A stretch of DNA of 64,000 nucleotides. Source: Lutispora saccharofermentans. GTDB taxonomy: Bacteria > Bacillota > Clostridia > Lutisporales > Lutisporaceae. The stretch covers positions 40,276 through 104,275 of the forward strand of contig NZ_JAJEKE010000016.1 of assembly GCF_024363565.1 (NCBI RefSeq), read 5' to 3'. Position numbers and translations under genes: made by a program. This document shows, one piece after another, positions 30,892 to 39,914 of the stretch (positions are counted from its first letter, which is position 1; each line of letters opens with the position of its first letter). The notes below the pieces were generated by a model, which made no database searches, was not told where the DNA came from, and saw nothing but the letters and a program-made list of their open reading frames with translations.

Positions 30892-31582
30892 TTCCAACCC
30901 TCCCGGACTCCAGTATTTCTTCGGCCAGTGCCATATCTTCTGGAGTCGTTATCTTTATATTATCATAGCTGCCTTTTATCATCCTGACCCTCAGTCCCAT
31001 CCTCTCAACCAGCATAGCATCGTCGGTAGCTGCTGCCTTTTCCCTATAAGAGAGCTCGTAGGCTTGTACTATAGTGTCCAGTGTAAAGGTTTGAGGGGTT
31101 TGAGCAATCCATAGCCCGGATCTGTCAGGAGTGTTTAATATAAAGCCGTTTCCGTCGACTTGCTTTATGGTGTCCTTCACAGGCATCCCCACTGCTACGG
31201 CTTTATGAAGCTTGGCTTCCTTTATGGATTCTTCGATCATAGCCTGTGTTACAAAAGGTCTGGCCCCATCATGTATAAGTATCAATTCAGAACCCTTGTC
31301 CGCGCTTTTAATGCCGTTATATACGGAGTCTTGCCTTTCCTTTCCGCCTATAACAAGCTTGAGAGGTTTGTTGTGCTCCATATTGCATATGATCTTTTCT
31401 CTGCAGAGCTCTTCTTCATCCTCCCCTATGACCAAAACTATTTCATGTATAGAACTGCATGCAAAAAAAACATCAAGGGTACGGGCAAGCAAAGGCCTGC
31501 CCTTGATGTTTAAATATAGCTTATTTATACCCATATTCATTCTGGTGCCTTTGCCGGCTGCCAAAATAACGGCTGTATTCAT
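30884..31582 (-). CDS. ispD: 2-C-methyl-D-erythritol 4-phosphate cytidylyltransferase
   Basis: 232 residues. The nucleotide-binding start [13 protein letters not shown] (5-17), HDGARPFV and the late [15 protein letters not shown] segment identify it. It activates MEP with CTP. Overlaps ispF, the next enzyme but one in the pathway. GGAGGAG ribosome-binding site. Confidence 0.96.
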   Translation of the reverse strand: MNTAVILAAGKGTRMNMGINKLYLNIKGRPLLARTLDVFFACSSIHEIVLVIGEDEEELCREKIICNMEHNKPLKLVIGGKERQDSVYNGIKSADKGSELILIHDGARPFVTQAMIEESIKEAKLHKAVAVGMPVKDTIKQVDGNGFILNTPDRSGLWIAQTPQTFTLDTIVQAYELSYREKAAATDDAMLVERMGLRVRMIKGSYDNIKITTPEDMALAEEILESGRVGNV

Positions 31583-31605
31583 AAGTCTCCTCCTTGGGCT
31601 ATAGC

Positions 31606-32724
31606 TCAGGAAACTTTATCAACGGCAGATTTAGGCTTTGCAAAAATCATCCTGCCGGCCGCAGTTTGGAGAACGCTGGTCACTACAACAGTGATAGTAT
31701 CACCAATAAACTTTCTCCCTCCATCAACTACGATCATGGTTCCGTCATCCAGATATGCAACACCCTGGCCGGTCTCCTTCCCATCCTTTATAACCAGTAC
31801 GGTCATCTCCTCACCGGGAAGAACAACAGGCTTCACTGCATTGGCAAGTTCGTTAATATTCAAAACAGGCACTCTTTGAAATTCTGCAACCTTATTAAGG
31901 TTGTAGTCATTGGTGACAACTTTGCCTCCCAATAATTGAGCTACCTTCAAAAGCTTAGTATCCACTTCGCTCACGTCTTCAAAGTCCTTTTCAATGATTT
32001 CGACAGGTATCTCCATGTCATTCTGGATCTTGTTTAAAATATCAAGACCTCTTCTTCCTCTATTTCTTTTCAAGCCGTCGGATGAATCCGCAATATGCCT
32101 GAGCTCCTCCAACACGAAAGCAGGTATGATCAAAGGTCCTTCAACAAATCCTGTTTTCACTATATCGGCTATTCTTCCATCTATTATGACGCTGGTATCC
32201 AAAACCTTGGGCTGTATCTTATGTTCCTGTTTGCTTGTTTTATCCTTATCCTTTATATTGACTCTCTTTAAAAAAGAAAACGAATTTAACAAATCATCTT
32301 TCTTTTTAGTAGCGATGCTTATTCCCAGATAGCCCAGCAAAACATACAGAATCGCTGACACTATGCTGGTCAGCCAGGATATCTGCAAAAGCTTTAAGGG
32401 ACCGCTGATCAGGTTGGCAATGACCAGCCCTATGATCAAGCCTATAGAACCTATTATAATTTCATTGGTCGGGATCTTCTGAAGCATCTTTTCTACCTTA
32501 TGCGTAGATTGGCTTCCCCGATTAATAATCCATGGCGATATTAAATAAAATATTATTCCACCTATGATTCCTGATATTGCAATCGCAAGTAATCTTTTAA
32601 AATCAGTAATTTCATACCCGAAGAGATGGGTAACTCCTAAAAATTTAAGTAAAAGATAGGTCGTCTCGGAGCCGAGAGCAATTCCCAGTAAAGTCAGAAT
32701 CCAAACAAGTATTTTTCTTATCAA
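31606..32724 (-). CDS. yacL: Membrane-anchored PIN/TRAM-domain protein (YacL family)
   Basis: About 372 residues. Four N-terminal membrane helices (roughly 3-25, 40-60, 88-108, 118-136) are followed by a PIN nuclease domain (KVLDTSVIIDGRIADI) with conserved Asp, then a C-terminal TRAM RNA-binding domain. The in vivo substrate is unknown. I choose TTG at 32724, eight bases after GGAGG; the GTG at 32733 is too close to it. It sits between carD and ispD as in many Bacillota. Confidence 0.9.
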   Translation of the reverse strand: MIRKILVWILTLLGIALGSETTYLLLKFLGVTHLFGYEITDFKRLLAIAISGIIGGIIFYLISPWIINRGSQSTHKVEKMLQKIPTNEIIIGSIGLIIGLVIANLISGPLKLLQISWLTSIVSAILYVLLGYLGISIATKKKDDLLNSFSFLKRVNIKDKDKTSKQEHKIQPKVLDTSVIIDGRIADIVKTGFVEGPLIIPAFVLEELRHIADSSDGLKRNRGRRGLDILNKIQNDMEIPVEIIEKDFEDVSEVDTKLLKVAQLLGGKVVTNDYNLNKVAEFQRVPVLNINELANAVKPVVLPGEEMTVLVIKDGKETGQGVAYLDDGTMIVVDGGRKFIGDTITVVVTSVLQTAAGRMIFAKPKSAVDKVS

Positions 32725-32827
32725 TAATCTCACCTCCTTAAAAGTATATCCAAACCAGGAATATTTTAAACCATAAGAAATTAATGATAATTATAACAGA
32801 CTTCTAAGGTTTTAAAAACCCTGGTTC

Positions 32828-33316
32828 TTAAAATTCACAGATATTTAATATTTTGTCCACATCTCTCTCCATCTCTTCATAACAAATATTCTTGATCAGC
32901 GCCAGCTCACTCACCAGCATTTGTCTGGACTGAACAAGCATCTTCTTTTCTCCAGTGGATAGCTTCCCTTTTTTGTTCATATAGTTGAGATAGTTCACTA
33001 TTTCAGCTATATCCTTTATATTCCCTTCCTTCAGCTTAGCTTCATTTTCCCTGTATCTTTTATTCCATTTCTTGTCCATTATTTTATAATCTCCCGATAG
33101 TATCCCCACCACCTGATCATAGCCGTTTATATCAGTTATTTTTCTGATTCCTATTGTTTCAGCCTTATCGATTGGAACCATCACCTTTATCTGCCCTAAT
33201 ATCATCTTTATTATATAATACCTGGATCTTTTGCAAAACACTTCCCTGTCTTCAATGGACTCTATTATGCCTGCACCATGCATAGGATACACAACTTTGT
33301 CTCCAACATGAAACAT
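32828..33316 (-). CDS. carD: CarD-family RNA polymerase-binding regulator
   Basis: 162 residues. The N-terminal Tudor-like domain starts MFHVGDKVVYPMHGAGIIES, and a helical C-terminal domain follows with KWNKRYRENEAKLKEG. CarD/CdnL proteins bind the RNA polymerase beta subunit and stabilise open complexes, often at rRNA promoters. It has its own promoter, divergent from the 33496 gene. Confidence 0.92.
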   Translation of the reverse strand: MFHVGDKVVYPMHGAGIIESIEDREVFCKRSRYYIIKMILGQIKVMVPIDKAETIGIRKITDINGYDQVVGILSGDYKIMDKKWNKRYRENEAKLKEGNIKDIAEIVNYLNYMNKKGKLSTGEKKMLVQSRQMLVSELALIKNICYEEMERDVDKILNICEF

Positions 33317-33376
33317 ATAATCCCTCCAAAGGCAAATAGTTTTAACGATATGTAGTTTCTTGTCGGCAAACGTTGA

Positions 33377-33447
33377 ATAATATCACATATAATAAGGCTT
33401 GTCAATGTTTTTTTTACATTGACAACTAAATTGCATAACTCTATAAT
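33377..33447. promoter_or_regulatory. Symmetric divergent promoter pair for carD and the 33496 gene
   Basis: Minus strand: TTGACA (33400-33405), 17 bases, TATTAT (33377-33382), leading to carD. Plus strand: TTGACA (33419-33424), 17 bases, TATAAT (33442-33447), leading to the gene at 33496. The two -35 boxes are within an inverted repeat TTGTCAATGT-N7-ACATTGACAA (33399-33425). The two promoters are thus back to back with 13 bases between the -35 boxes. Confidence 0.8.
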
Positions 33448-33495
33448 TATCTTATAGTACATTTTATGTATACATGAGCTTAGGAGTGATACATA

Positions 33496-33891
33496 TTGAA
33501 GGATTTTATTTGCGACGATTTTCAACAGAGCGTATCCCAGCTACTGATAAGGCACAAAAGCATATTGGATATAATGACAAAGCTTGAAGAATCCCAATCC
33601 AGAGTCAACAGGGCTGTAGCCAAAGCAGTAACGAGCTGCGGATGTATTCAGGTAAGCGCACAAAAGCAGCACATTCCTCATGATGCAGACATAAAGGATT
33701 TAAAAAGCTGCATGAGCACTCATATAGAAGGTGAGCTTTGTGAAAGCTGCAAGGATATCATCGAGAAGGAAATAGGAAATAATATATTCTATATAACATC
33801 GTTATGCAATACATTAGATATCAATCTCCATGATGTTTTAGAGAAAGAGTATGAAAAAATCAACACTTTAGGAATATACAATATGTTTTAA
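33496..33891 (+). CDS. Conserved clostridial-type protein with MazG-like C-terminus, unknown function
   Basis: 131 residues. The first half is helical with SCGCIQVSAQKQ (about 47-58). The second half has CESCKDIIEKEIGNNIFYIT and LHDVLEKEYEKINTLG, which resembles the helical EExxD-like core of MazG-type pyrophosphohydrolases. Related clostridial proteins are, from memory, labelled DUF1573 or MazG-like. The start is TTG with AGGAG eight bases upstream. It has a strong promoter and ends at a bidirectional terminator, so it is a single-gene unit. Confidence 0.7.
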   Translation: MKDFICDDFQQSVSQLLIRHKSILDIMTKLEESQSRVNRAVAKAVTSCGCIQVSAQKQHIPHDADIKDLKSCMSTHIEGELCESCKDIIEKEIGNNIFYITSLCNTLDINLHDVLEKEYEKINTLGIYNMF

Positions 33892-33892
33892 C

Positions 33893-33925
33893 ATAAACCC
33901 TGCTGAGAATATCTGCAGGGTTTAT
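33893..33925. terminator. Bidirectional terminator between the 33496 gene and radA
   Basis: ATAAACCCTGC and GCAGGGTTTAT pair over an 11-base loop. The plus side is followed by an AT-rich tract, and the minus side by TATGTTAAAAC. It includes the radA stop codon. Confidence 0.75.
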
Positions 33926-35280
33926 ATTATTATATTAAGAGCTTCCTCCACACTTTTTACACCATAAATCTTTATTTTAGGATCGTCTTTCAGATTCTTA
34001 TAATTATTATATGGTATAACACATTTGGTAAAGCCTAATTTAGCCGCTTCATTGATCCTCTTTTCTATAAAATTAACTGCCCTCACTTCTCCTGCCAAAC
34101 CCACTTCTCCTATTATAACCGTACCGTCATCGATCTCCTTGTCTCTATAGCTTGAAGCTATTGCTGCAATTATTCCCAAATCTGAAGAAGGTTCATTGAG
34201 TTTAATTCCTCCTACCACATTCACATAGGAATCATAGTTCTGGAGCTGAAGCCCCACCCTTTTCTCAAGCACAGCCATCAGCAGAACCACCCTGTTGTAA
34301 TCTGCTCCTGTGGCGGTCCTCCTCGGCACTCCAAAGCTTGTGTAGCTCAGAAGCGCCTGAACCTCAACCAGCATAGGCCGGGTGCCTTCTAATGAAGCTA
34401 TGACGGAAGAGCCTGACACTCCCTTCATCCTTCCGGATAAGAGCATCTGAGAAGGATTCAACACCTCTGCCAGCCCTCTGTCGGCCATTTCAAATATACC
34501 TATTTCATTGGTAGAGCCAAATCTATTCTTGACCGCCCTTAGAATCCTGTAGGACATATGGGAGTCTCCTTCAAAATACAAAACCGTATCCACCATATGC
34601 TCCAAAACTCTGGGGCCTGCTATGGACCCGGCTTTTGTAACATGTCCTACAATGAATACTGCTATGCCCTGCCCTTTGGCGATCCTCATCAGGTTGCCCG
34701 TAGCATCCCTTACCTGGCTGACACTGCCCGGAGCCGACAATATGCTTGAGTTATAAACCGTCTGTATGGAATCTATTATGAGAACATCAGGGTTTACATC
34801 CTCTATGGTTCTTTGTATATAGTCCATATTGTTTTCTGACTGAAGATAAATATTTGCTGAATCTGCACTCATCCTGTGAGCCCTGATCTTTATCTGCTTT
34901 ACGGATTCTTCCCCGGAAACATATAGCACCTTTAAGCCCTTTTTCCCTATATTGTCCGATAGCTGAAGCAAAAGGGTAGATTTCCCTATACCCGGGTCTC
35001 CCCCTACAAGTATCAGCGATCCCTTGACTATGCCTCCGCCCAGCACCCTGTCCAATTCACCCAGGCCGGTGCTAAGCCTCATTTCCTCTTCTATGGAAAT
35101 GTCCTGCATCCTTTCCGGTTTGGATAAATTTGACAACGAAGGTGCAGAAGCAGGCGCGGTCTTGGTATCCACTTCTTCAACCAGAGTGTTCCATTGGTTG
35201 CATTCAGGGCATTTCCCCATCCATTTGGGTGACTCGCATCCGCATTCCATGCATACATATTTAGTTTTCAACTTTGCCAT
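33922..35280 (-). CDS. radA: DNA repair protein RadA
   Basis: 452 residues. The N-terminal zinc finger has CMECGCESPKWMGKCPEC (10-27), the RecA-like core has the Walker A GGDPGIGKST, and the RadA-specific KNRFGS motif and a C-terminal Lon-like domain follow. RadA promotes branch migration in recombination. The ATG lies behind AGGAGGG, which itself sits in an inverted repeat TAAAATCC/GGATTTTA. It is part of the clpC-radA neighbourhood. Confidence 0.96.
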   Translation of the reverse strand: MAKLKTKYVCMECGCESPKWMGKCPECNQWNTLVEEVDTKTAPASAPSLSNLSKPERMQDISIEEEMRLSTGLGELDRVLGGGIVKGSLILVGGDPGIGKSTLLLQLSDNIGKKGLKVLYVSGEESVKQIKIRAHRMSADSANIYLQSENNMDYIQRTIEDVNPDVLIIDSIQTVYNSSILSAPGSVSQVRDATGNLMRIAKGQGIAVFIVGHVTKAGSIAGPRVLEHMVDTVLYFEGDSHMSYRILRAVKNRFGSTNEIGIFEMADRGLAEVLNPSQMLLSGRMKGVSGSSVIASLEGTRPMLVEVQALLSYTSFGVPRRTATGADYNRVVLLMAVLEKRVGLQLQNYDSYVNVVGGIKLNEPSSDLGIIAAIASSYRDKEIDDGTVIIGEVGLAGEVRAVNFIEKRINEAAKLGFTKCVIPYNNYKNLKDDPKIKIYGVKSVEEALNIII

Positions 35281-35412
35281 TAAAATCCCTCCTTTGGATT
35301 TTAGGCCTGCTGTCTCATTTTTACTATGAGCTCCGACATATTTTGAGTATCTATATATTTATTGTAGAATTTTTACATATCTTTGTCCATAGGATTTATT
35401 GGGTATTTTTAT

Positions 35413-35515
35413 AGGTCAGCCTCTAGTCTCTGGCTTCTAGCCGCTAGCCTCTAGTATGGGGTCCCGAGTCTAGGGTCAATGAGAACGGGAGACACCGAAA
35501 GACACTAAAGGGTTT
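35413..35515. repeat. Word-like CTAG repeat plus decayed ACACGG repeat in the radA-DeoR gap
   Basis: The 490-base gap between radA and the DeoR gene has no convincing ORF. It contains gcctctagtctctggcttct then agccgctagcctctagt, a degenerate tandem of CCTCTAG units. Next, from about 35481, comes acgggagacaccgaaagaca, a decayed ACACGG repeat. The remainder (35516-35670) is plain AT-rich sequence. Confidence 0.55.
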
Positions 35516-35674
35516 TAATTTTGAGATAGTCATATGCTTTCCTCATCCTGTCAGAACATTTGTTCTATATAAATTATATATCATACCTCACTAAGAATCA
35601 AGCTTATAGTTTAAGCTGTATTGCTTTCTAATACCTCTTTGTTCACGTTTATTCACTATTTTTAATTATTTGTA

Positions 35675-35703
35675 TTGATATTCAGTAATAATCATGATAT
35701 ATT
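35675..35703 (+). promoter_or_regulatory. Promoter of the DeoR-type regulator gene
   Basis: TTGATA (35675-35680), 17 bases, TATATT (35698-35703), about 65 bases before the start codon. Confidence 0.5.
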
Positions 35704-35770
35704 GTGAATAACATTGAATATAGATTAGCTCATATTTGTCAATAAATTATTATATTAGGAAGTGATTGAT

Positions 35771-36547
35771 ATGTTTATTGAGGAAAGACATCAAGAAATA
35801 TTAAAAATCATCAGCGAAAACGGAAGAATATCGATAGGCGAAATTCAAGAAAAGTTTGGCGTTTCAGTGGACTCAGCAAGAAGAGATTTAAGGATACTTG
35901 AAGAAAAGAGCTTGCTCAAAAGAACTCATGGCGGGGCAATACCAATAATGCAAGTCGGCCTGCATTACCCCAAAACCTGGAATGCAGCCCAGATGGAGAC
36001 CATCGATGCAAATTTAGATGCAATTGCTAAAAGAGCTGTTGAATTTATAAAACCAAATGATGCCGTATATCTTACATCTGCAAGAGTTGGATACTTAATG
36101 ATAAAATATCTCCCGACTAATATAGAATATACTATTGTGACAAACTCTATTGACAATGCTTCCATTTTGAGAAGCTATAATAATGTGCAAGTTTATGTTG
36201 TCGGAGGCAAAATGAGATCAAATGGAAGGATTGTAGATTCCTTTGCACAAGAATTTGTGAGAAATATGAGATTTGATATCAGTTTTCTAACAGGAGCCGG
36301 ATTTTCTGCAAGCTTTGGCGTTTCTAACGGTACAGCCGAGACTTCCGCTTTTCAAAGAACAGTTGCTGAAAATTCGAGAAAAAACATTGCCCTATTTCCT
36401 AATCAAAAAATCGGACACAACTCATTCTTAAAAGATGCTGATGCTGCTAAATTTGACGTTTTGATAACCGATTGGGATGCAGTCGAAGATGAATTATCTA
36501 AAATTGAAGATTTAGGAGTTGAAGTCATAATAGTCGATAAACGGTAA
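35771..36547 (+). CDS. DeoR/GlpR-family transcriptional regulator
   Basis: 258 residues. The N-terminal winged helix-turn-helix (FIEERHQEILKIISENGRIS, then IQEKFGVSVDSARRDLRILE) ends in the family motif LLKRTHGGAI. The C-terminal DeoR sugar-phosphate sensor domain follows, with VVGGKMRSNG and the end VEVIIVDK. No sugar catabolic operon adjoins it, so its target is unknown. The ATG at 35771 is preferred over an in-frame GTG at 35762, based on AGGA spacing. Confidence 0.88.
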   Translation: MFIEERHQEILKIISENGRISIGEIQEKFGVSVDSARRDLRILEEKSLLKRTHGGAIPIMQVGLHYPKTWNAAQMETIDANLDAIAKRAVEFIKPNDAVYLTSARVGYLMIKYLPTNIEYTIVTNSIDNASILRSYNNVQVYVVGGKMRSNGRIVDSFAQEFVRNMRFDISFLTGAGFSASFGVSNGTAETSAFQRTVAENSRKNIALFPNQKIGHNSFLKDADAAKFDVLITDWDAVEDELSKIEDLGVEVIIVDKR

Positions 36548-36621
36548 TCAGCTTTGCATATCAATAAACTTTTAGCTTTTAGCTCACAATGTTTATATAT
36601 TGTAAATAAGGGGCTGTATTT

Positions 36622-37053
36622 ATGAGTAAAAGAGTAGAAAAAGCACTTGAGCTGTTCAGAAGTGGCCTTAATTGCTCGCAAGCCGTTGTGGGCACCTTTT
36701 GTAACCAGTTTGGGATGGATGAGCCGCTTTCTATGAAGCTTGCCTGTGGATTTGCCGGCGGTTTGCGCTGCGGTGAAGTATGCGGAGCAGTCACTGGTGC
36801 AGTCATGATAATTGGATTAAAATATGGGCAATGTATTGCAGATGATAAAGCTTCCAAAGGTAAGTGTTATGAAATTACCTCCAAATTTATGGAAGGGTAC
36901 GTTAAAAGAAAAGGGACCATCCTCTGTCGTGAAATACTTGGTTATGATGTCCGTGATAAAGAAACCAGGGCTAAGTTCCCAGGCAGGCAAAAAAAAGTAT
37001 GCCCTGAGATAATCGAAACAGCCGTATTGCTTCTTGAAGAAATGGGATTCTAA
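36622..37053 (+). CDS. C_GCAxxG_C_C family protein
   Basis: 143 residues. GLNCSQAVVGTFC (about 14-26), LACGFAGGLRCGEVCGAVTG (about 38-57), KCYE and ILCREILG, and KVCPEI near the end give the spaced cysteines typical of the family, which probably form a redox or metal site. Function is unknown; family members are often near redox genes. It may be co-transcribed with the DeoR gene 75 bases upstream. Confidence 0.88.
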   Translation: MSKRVEKALELFRSGLNCSQAVVGTFCNQFGMDEPLSMKLACGFAGGLRCGEVCGAVTGAVMIIGLKYGQCIADDKASKGKCYEITSKFMEGYVKRKGTILCREILGYDVRDKETRAKFPGRQKKVCPEIIETAVLLLEEMGF

Positions 37054-37083
37054 TTACAATGCAAAAAACTCGAATTATTCATG

Positions 37084-37134
37084 ATATTCAAGAAAAGGGG
37101 CAGACACATAGCTCTTCCCCTTTCTCTTGAATAT
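37084..37134. terminator. Terminator between the C_GCAxxG_C_C gene and clpC
   Basis: ATATTCAAGAAAAGGGG pairs with CCCCTTTCTCTTGAATAT around a 16-base loop. It lies between convergent genes and could serve both. Confidence 0.7.
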
Positions 37135-37147
37135 ATTCTTCACTGCC

Positions 37148-37192
37148 TGTCAATCCGTGCAAGATTCCGTGTAAATCCGTGTTCTCCGTTTC
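37148..37192 (-). repeat. Dispersed ACACGG-type repeat, copy after clpC
   Basis: Contains caatccgtgcaagattccgt then gtaaatccgtgttctccgt on the plus strand and ends at the clpC stop codon. Confidence 0.65.
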
Positions 37193-39625
37193 CTATTTAA
37201 ATATCAGCTTTTCATCATCGGAGTCTATAAGGACCTTGCTTCCGGCTTTCACATTGCCTGCCAGCATTTCTTCAGACAGCTTATCCTCCACCATCTTTTG
37301 AATTGCGCGTCTAAGGGGTCTTGCTCCATAGACAGGATCATAGCCTTTTTTGACCAGCAGAGCTTTGGCGGCATCTGTTACTTCTATCTCTATATTGAGT
37401 TCACCAATCCTCTTGACCAGAGATTTCAGCATCAGGCCGACAATCTTCTTTAAATGATCCTCTTCCAGTTGATGGAATACTATCACATCATCTATTCTAT
37501 TCAGAAATTCAGGCCTAAAGGTTCTTTTCAGCTCTTCCATCACATTGTCCTTCATTCTTTCATAGGCTTCTTCTTTTTCTCCCGCGGTCGAAGTAAAGCC
37601 CATGACCTTTTGCCTTCTGATAGTGCTTGCTCCTACGTTGGAGGTCATTATTATCACAGTGTTTTTAAAATCCACAGTCCTGCCCTTTCCGTCTGTCAAT
37701 CTCCCGTCCTCCAGTATTTGAAGGAGCACATTGAATACATCAGGATGAGCTTTTTCTATCTCATCCAGCAGAACTACCGAGTACGGCTTTCTCCTCACCT
37801 TTTCGGTAAGCTGCCCGCCTTCCTCGTAGCCCACATATCCCGGAGGTGAGCCTATGAGCCTTGATACCGTATGCTTCTCCATATACTCAGACATGTCTAT
37901 CCTGATCATGGCGTTTTCGTCACCAAACAGCACATCGGCCAAAGCTCTGGATAATTCCGTCTTGCCCACGCCCGTGGGTCCGAGGAATATAAAGGAGCCT
38001 ACGGGTCTCTTTGGATCCTTCAAGCCTACCCTTGCTCTTTTTATGGCCTTGGATACTGCCGAAACAGCTTCTTCCTGGCCAATTACCCTTTCGTGAAGTA
38101 TTTTCTCAAGATTCAAAAGCCTCTTTGATTCTTCTTCTGCAAGCTTTGTAACAGGTATACCAGTCCATAAGGACACAATGTGCGCAATTTCCTCTTCGCC
38201 TATAACAGGCTCATTTTGATTTGCCTTTTCGTTCCATTGTTTTTTTATAGCCTCGAGATTCTTTTTAGTGTCCTGCTCTTTATCCCTTATCTCTGCTGCT
38301 TTCTCAAAGTTCTGAGAATTGATTGCTTCAGCTTTTTCCTTATCCAGAGACAACAACTCCTCCTCCAGCTTCTTTACATCCGGCGGAGCCGTAAAGGTTT
38401 TTATCCTGAGCCTTGAAGCAGCCTCGTCTATAAGATCTATGGCCTTGTCGGGAAGAAATCTGTCGGTTATATATCTATCGGAAAGATCGACTGCTGCTTT
38501 TATCGATTCATCCGTTATCTTAACCTTGTGGTGGGCCTCATATTTATCCCTCAAGCCTTCCAAAATCTGAACGGTTTCTTCCTTGGTCGGCTCTCCGACC
38601 ATTACAGGCTGGAACCTTCTCTCTAAAGCAGGGTCCTTTTCTACATGCTTTCTGTATTCATCCAAAGTGGTAGCACCGATAGCCTGTATTTCCCCCCTGG
38701 CCAGGGCGGGCTTTAATATATTGGAAGCATCAATAGCTCCTTCGGCTCCCCCGGCTCCTATGATGGTATGCATTTCATCGATAAACAATATGACATTTTT
38801 ATCTTCTTTTATTTCATTCATCACATTTTTGAGTCTTTCTTCGAATTCGCCTCTGTATTTTGAGCCTGCTACCATAGCAGAAAGGTCCAGCGTCACTACT
38901 CGTTTATCCTTCAATATTTCAGGCACGTTTCCTTCTGCAATTTTTTGTGCAAGGCCTTCAGCTATGGCAGTTTTTCCGACACCCGGATCGCCGATTAAGA
39001 CCGGATTGTTCTTGGTTCTTCTGCTCAATATCTGTATTACCCTCTCAGTCTCCTTACCCCTGCCAATTATAGGGTCGATTTTGCCTTCTCTGGCTGCTTC
39101 GGTTAAATCCTTCCCATATTGCTGAAGGTTTGGAGTATTGGTTCTCTTTGCTCCTGAAGCGCCTGCTTTTGCAGCCGACTTATCCTCACTTGATAGTTGT
39201 TTTATAACATCATCTTCTATGTCTTCCAGGGTTATACCTATGCTGTCCAGTATCTGGGCTGCAACTCCTTCACCTTCTCTGAGCAGCGCCAATAAAAGAT
39301 GCTCTGTACCTACATAGTTGTGTCCCAGGGCTCTCGCTTCGCTTAAGCTGCTTTCCAGTATATTTTTGGTTCTTGGGGTATAGCCTATCACCTTGGTGAC
39401 AGGTTCTTGACCCATACCGATTACGGCCATGACCCTTTTTCGCAGATCTTCCAGATCACCGCCTCTGTTTTTTATCAATTGGGCCCCTATGCCCTCATCT
39501 TCTCTCACGAGCCCCAGCAGTATATGCTCCGTGCCTATATAGTCATGTCTTAGCCTGATAGCTTCTTCCTGGGCATATACCATTACTCTTTGGGCCCTTT
39601 CCGTAAATTTATCAAAAATACCCAT
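37193..39625 (-). CDS. clpC: ATP-dependent Clp protease ATP-binding subunit ClpC
   Basis: 810 residues. Two N-terminal Clp repeats (5-145), AAA+ domain 1 with GDPGVGKTA, a UVR/M-domain segment ([15 protein letters not shown]), and AAA+ domain 2 with GPTGVGKTE are in order. ClpC unfolds arginine-phosphorylated and adaptor-bound proteins for ClpP. Start at [15 protein letters not shown]. It is the last gene of the ctsR operon, but is separated from mcsB by 289 bases that hold repeats, so the operon link may be weakened. Confidence 0.97.
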   Translation of the reverse strand: MGIFDKFTERAQRVMVYAQEEAIRLRHDYIGTEHILLGLVREDEGIGAQLIKNRGGDLEDLRKRVMAVIGMGQEPVTKVIGYTPRTKNILESSLSEARALGHNYVGTEHLLLALLREGEGVAAQILDSIGITLEDIEDDVIKQLSSEDKSAAKAGASGAKRTNTPNLQQYGKDLTEAAREGKIDPIIGRGKETERVIQILSRRTKNNPVLIGDPGVGKTAIAEGLAQKIAEGNVPEILKDKRVVTLDLSAMVAGSKYRGEFEERLKNVMNEIKEDKNVILFIDEMHTIIGAGGAEGAIDASNILKPALARGEIQAIGATTLDEYRKHVEKDPALERRFQPVMVGEPTKEETVQILEGLRDKYEAHHKVKITDESIKAAVDLSDRYITDRFLPDKAIDLIDEAASRLRIKTFTAPPDVKKLEEELLSLDKEKAEAINSQNFEKAAEIRDKEQDTKKNLEAIKKQWNEKANQNEPVIGEEEIAHIVSLWTGIPVTKLAEEESKRLLNLEKILHERVIGQEEAVSAVSKAIKRARVGLKDPKRPVGSFIFLGPTGVGKTELSRALADVLFGDENAMIRIDMSEYMEKHTVSRLIGSPPGYVGYEEGGQLTEKVRRKPYSVVLLDEIEKAHPDVFNVLLQILEDGRLTDGKGRTVDFKNTVIIMTSNVGASTIRRQKVMGFTSTAGEKEEAYERMKDNVMEELKRTFRPEFLNRIDDVIVFHQLEEDHLKKIVGLMLKSLVKRIGELNIEIEVTDAAKALLVKKGYDPVYGARPLRRAIQKMVEDKLSEEMLAGNVKAGSKVLIDSDDEKLIFK

Positions 39626-39642
39626 ATAATCTCCTCTTTCTA

Positions 39643-39809
39643 TCAAAAGTTCTGTTGTGCTAACTTATAATGATTGCAAATGCTTTGGCTCAAACAGTTG
39701 ACGCAACTTATTCTCTACTTCGCTAACAAACTCTAAGCCTCTTCACGATGCACTCTTTTATCAGTTAATATAAGCTTACTGCTGTAAATTATTTAATGCG
39801 TTATATATA
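39643..39809. mobile_element. MITE-like palindromic repeat, copy R3
   Basis: About 167 bases between mcsB and clpC. It shares TGTTGTGCTAACTTATAATG (start), ctacttcgctaacaaactct (middle) and the end GCGTTATATATAG with R1/R2. Its start lies within about 20 bases of the clpC start, so the clpC leader itself is made of this repeat. Confidence 0.7.
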
Positions 39810-39863
39810 GATCCTCACTCGCACATATTCTTATCCGCTTAAAAAATAAAATAGAAATCCCTC

Positions 39864-39913
39864 CGTGCTAATCCGTGTAAAAATCCGTGTCTTTCCGTGT
39901 TCCCCGTAACCCC
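39864..39913 (-). repeat. Dispersed ACACGG-type repeat, copy after mcsB
   Basis: ctccgtgctaatccgtgtaa then aaatccgtgtctttccgtgt and tccccgtaa on the plus strand. It ends just before the mcsB stop codon. Longest copy in the window. Confidence 0.65.
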
Positions 39914-39914
39914 T

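Noticed and set aside
31606..32733. YacL start at GTG 32733 and GGDEF start at ATG 59456
   Set aside because: In both cases a TTG slightly downstream is better spaced from a strong Shine-Dalgarno sequence, so the TTG starts were used.
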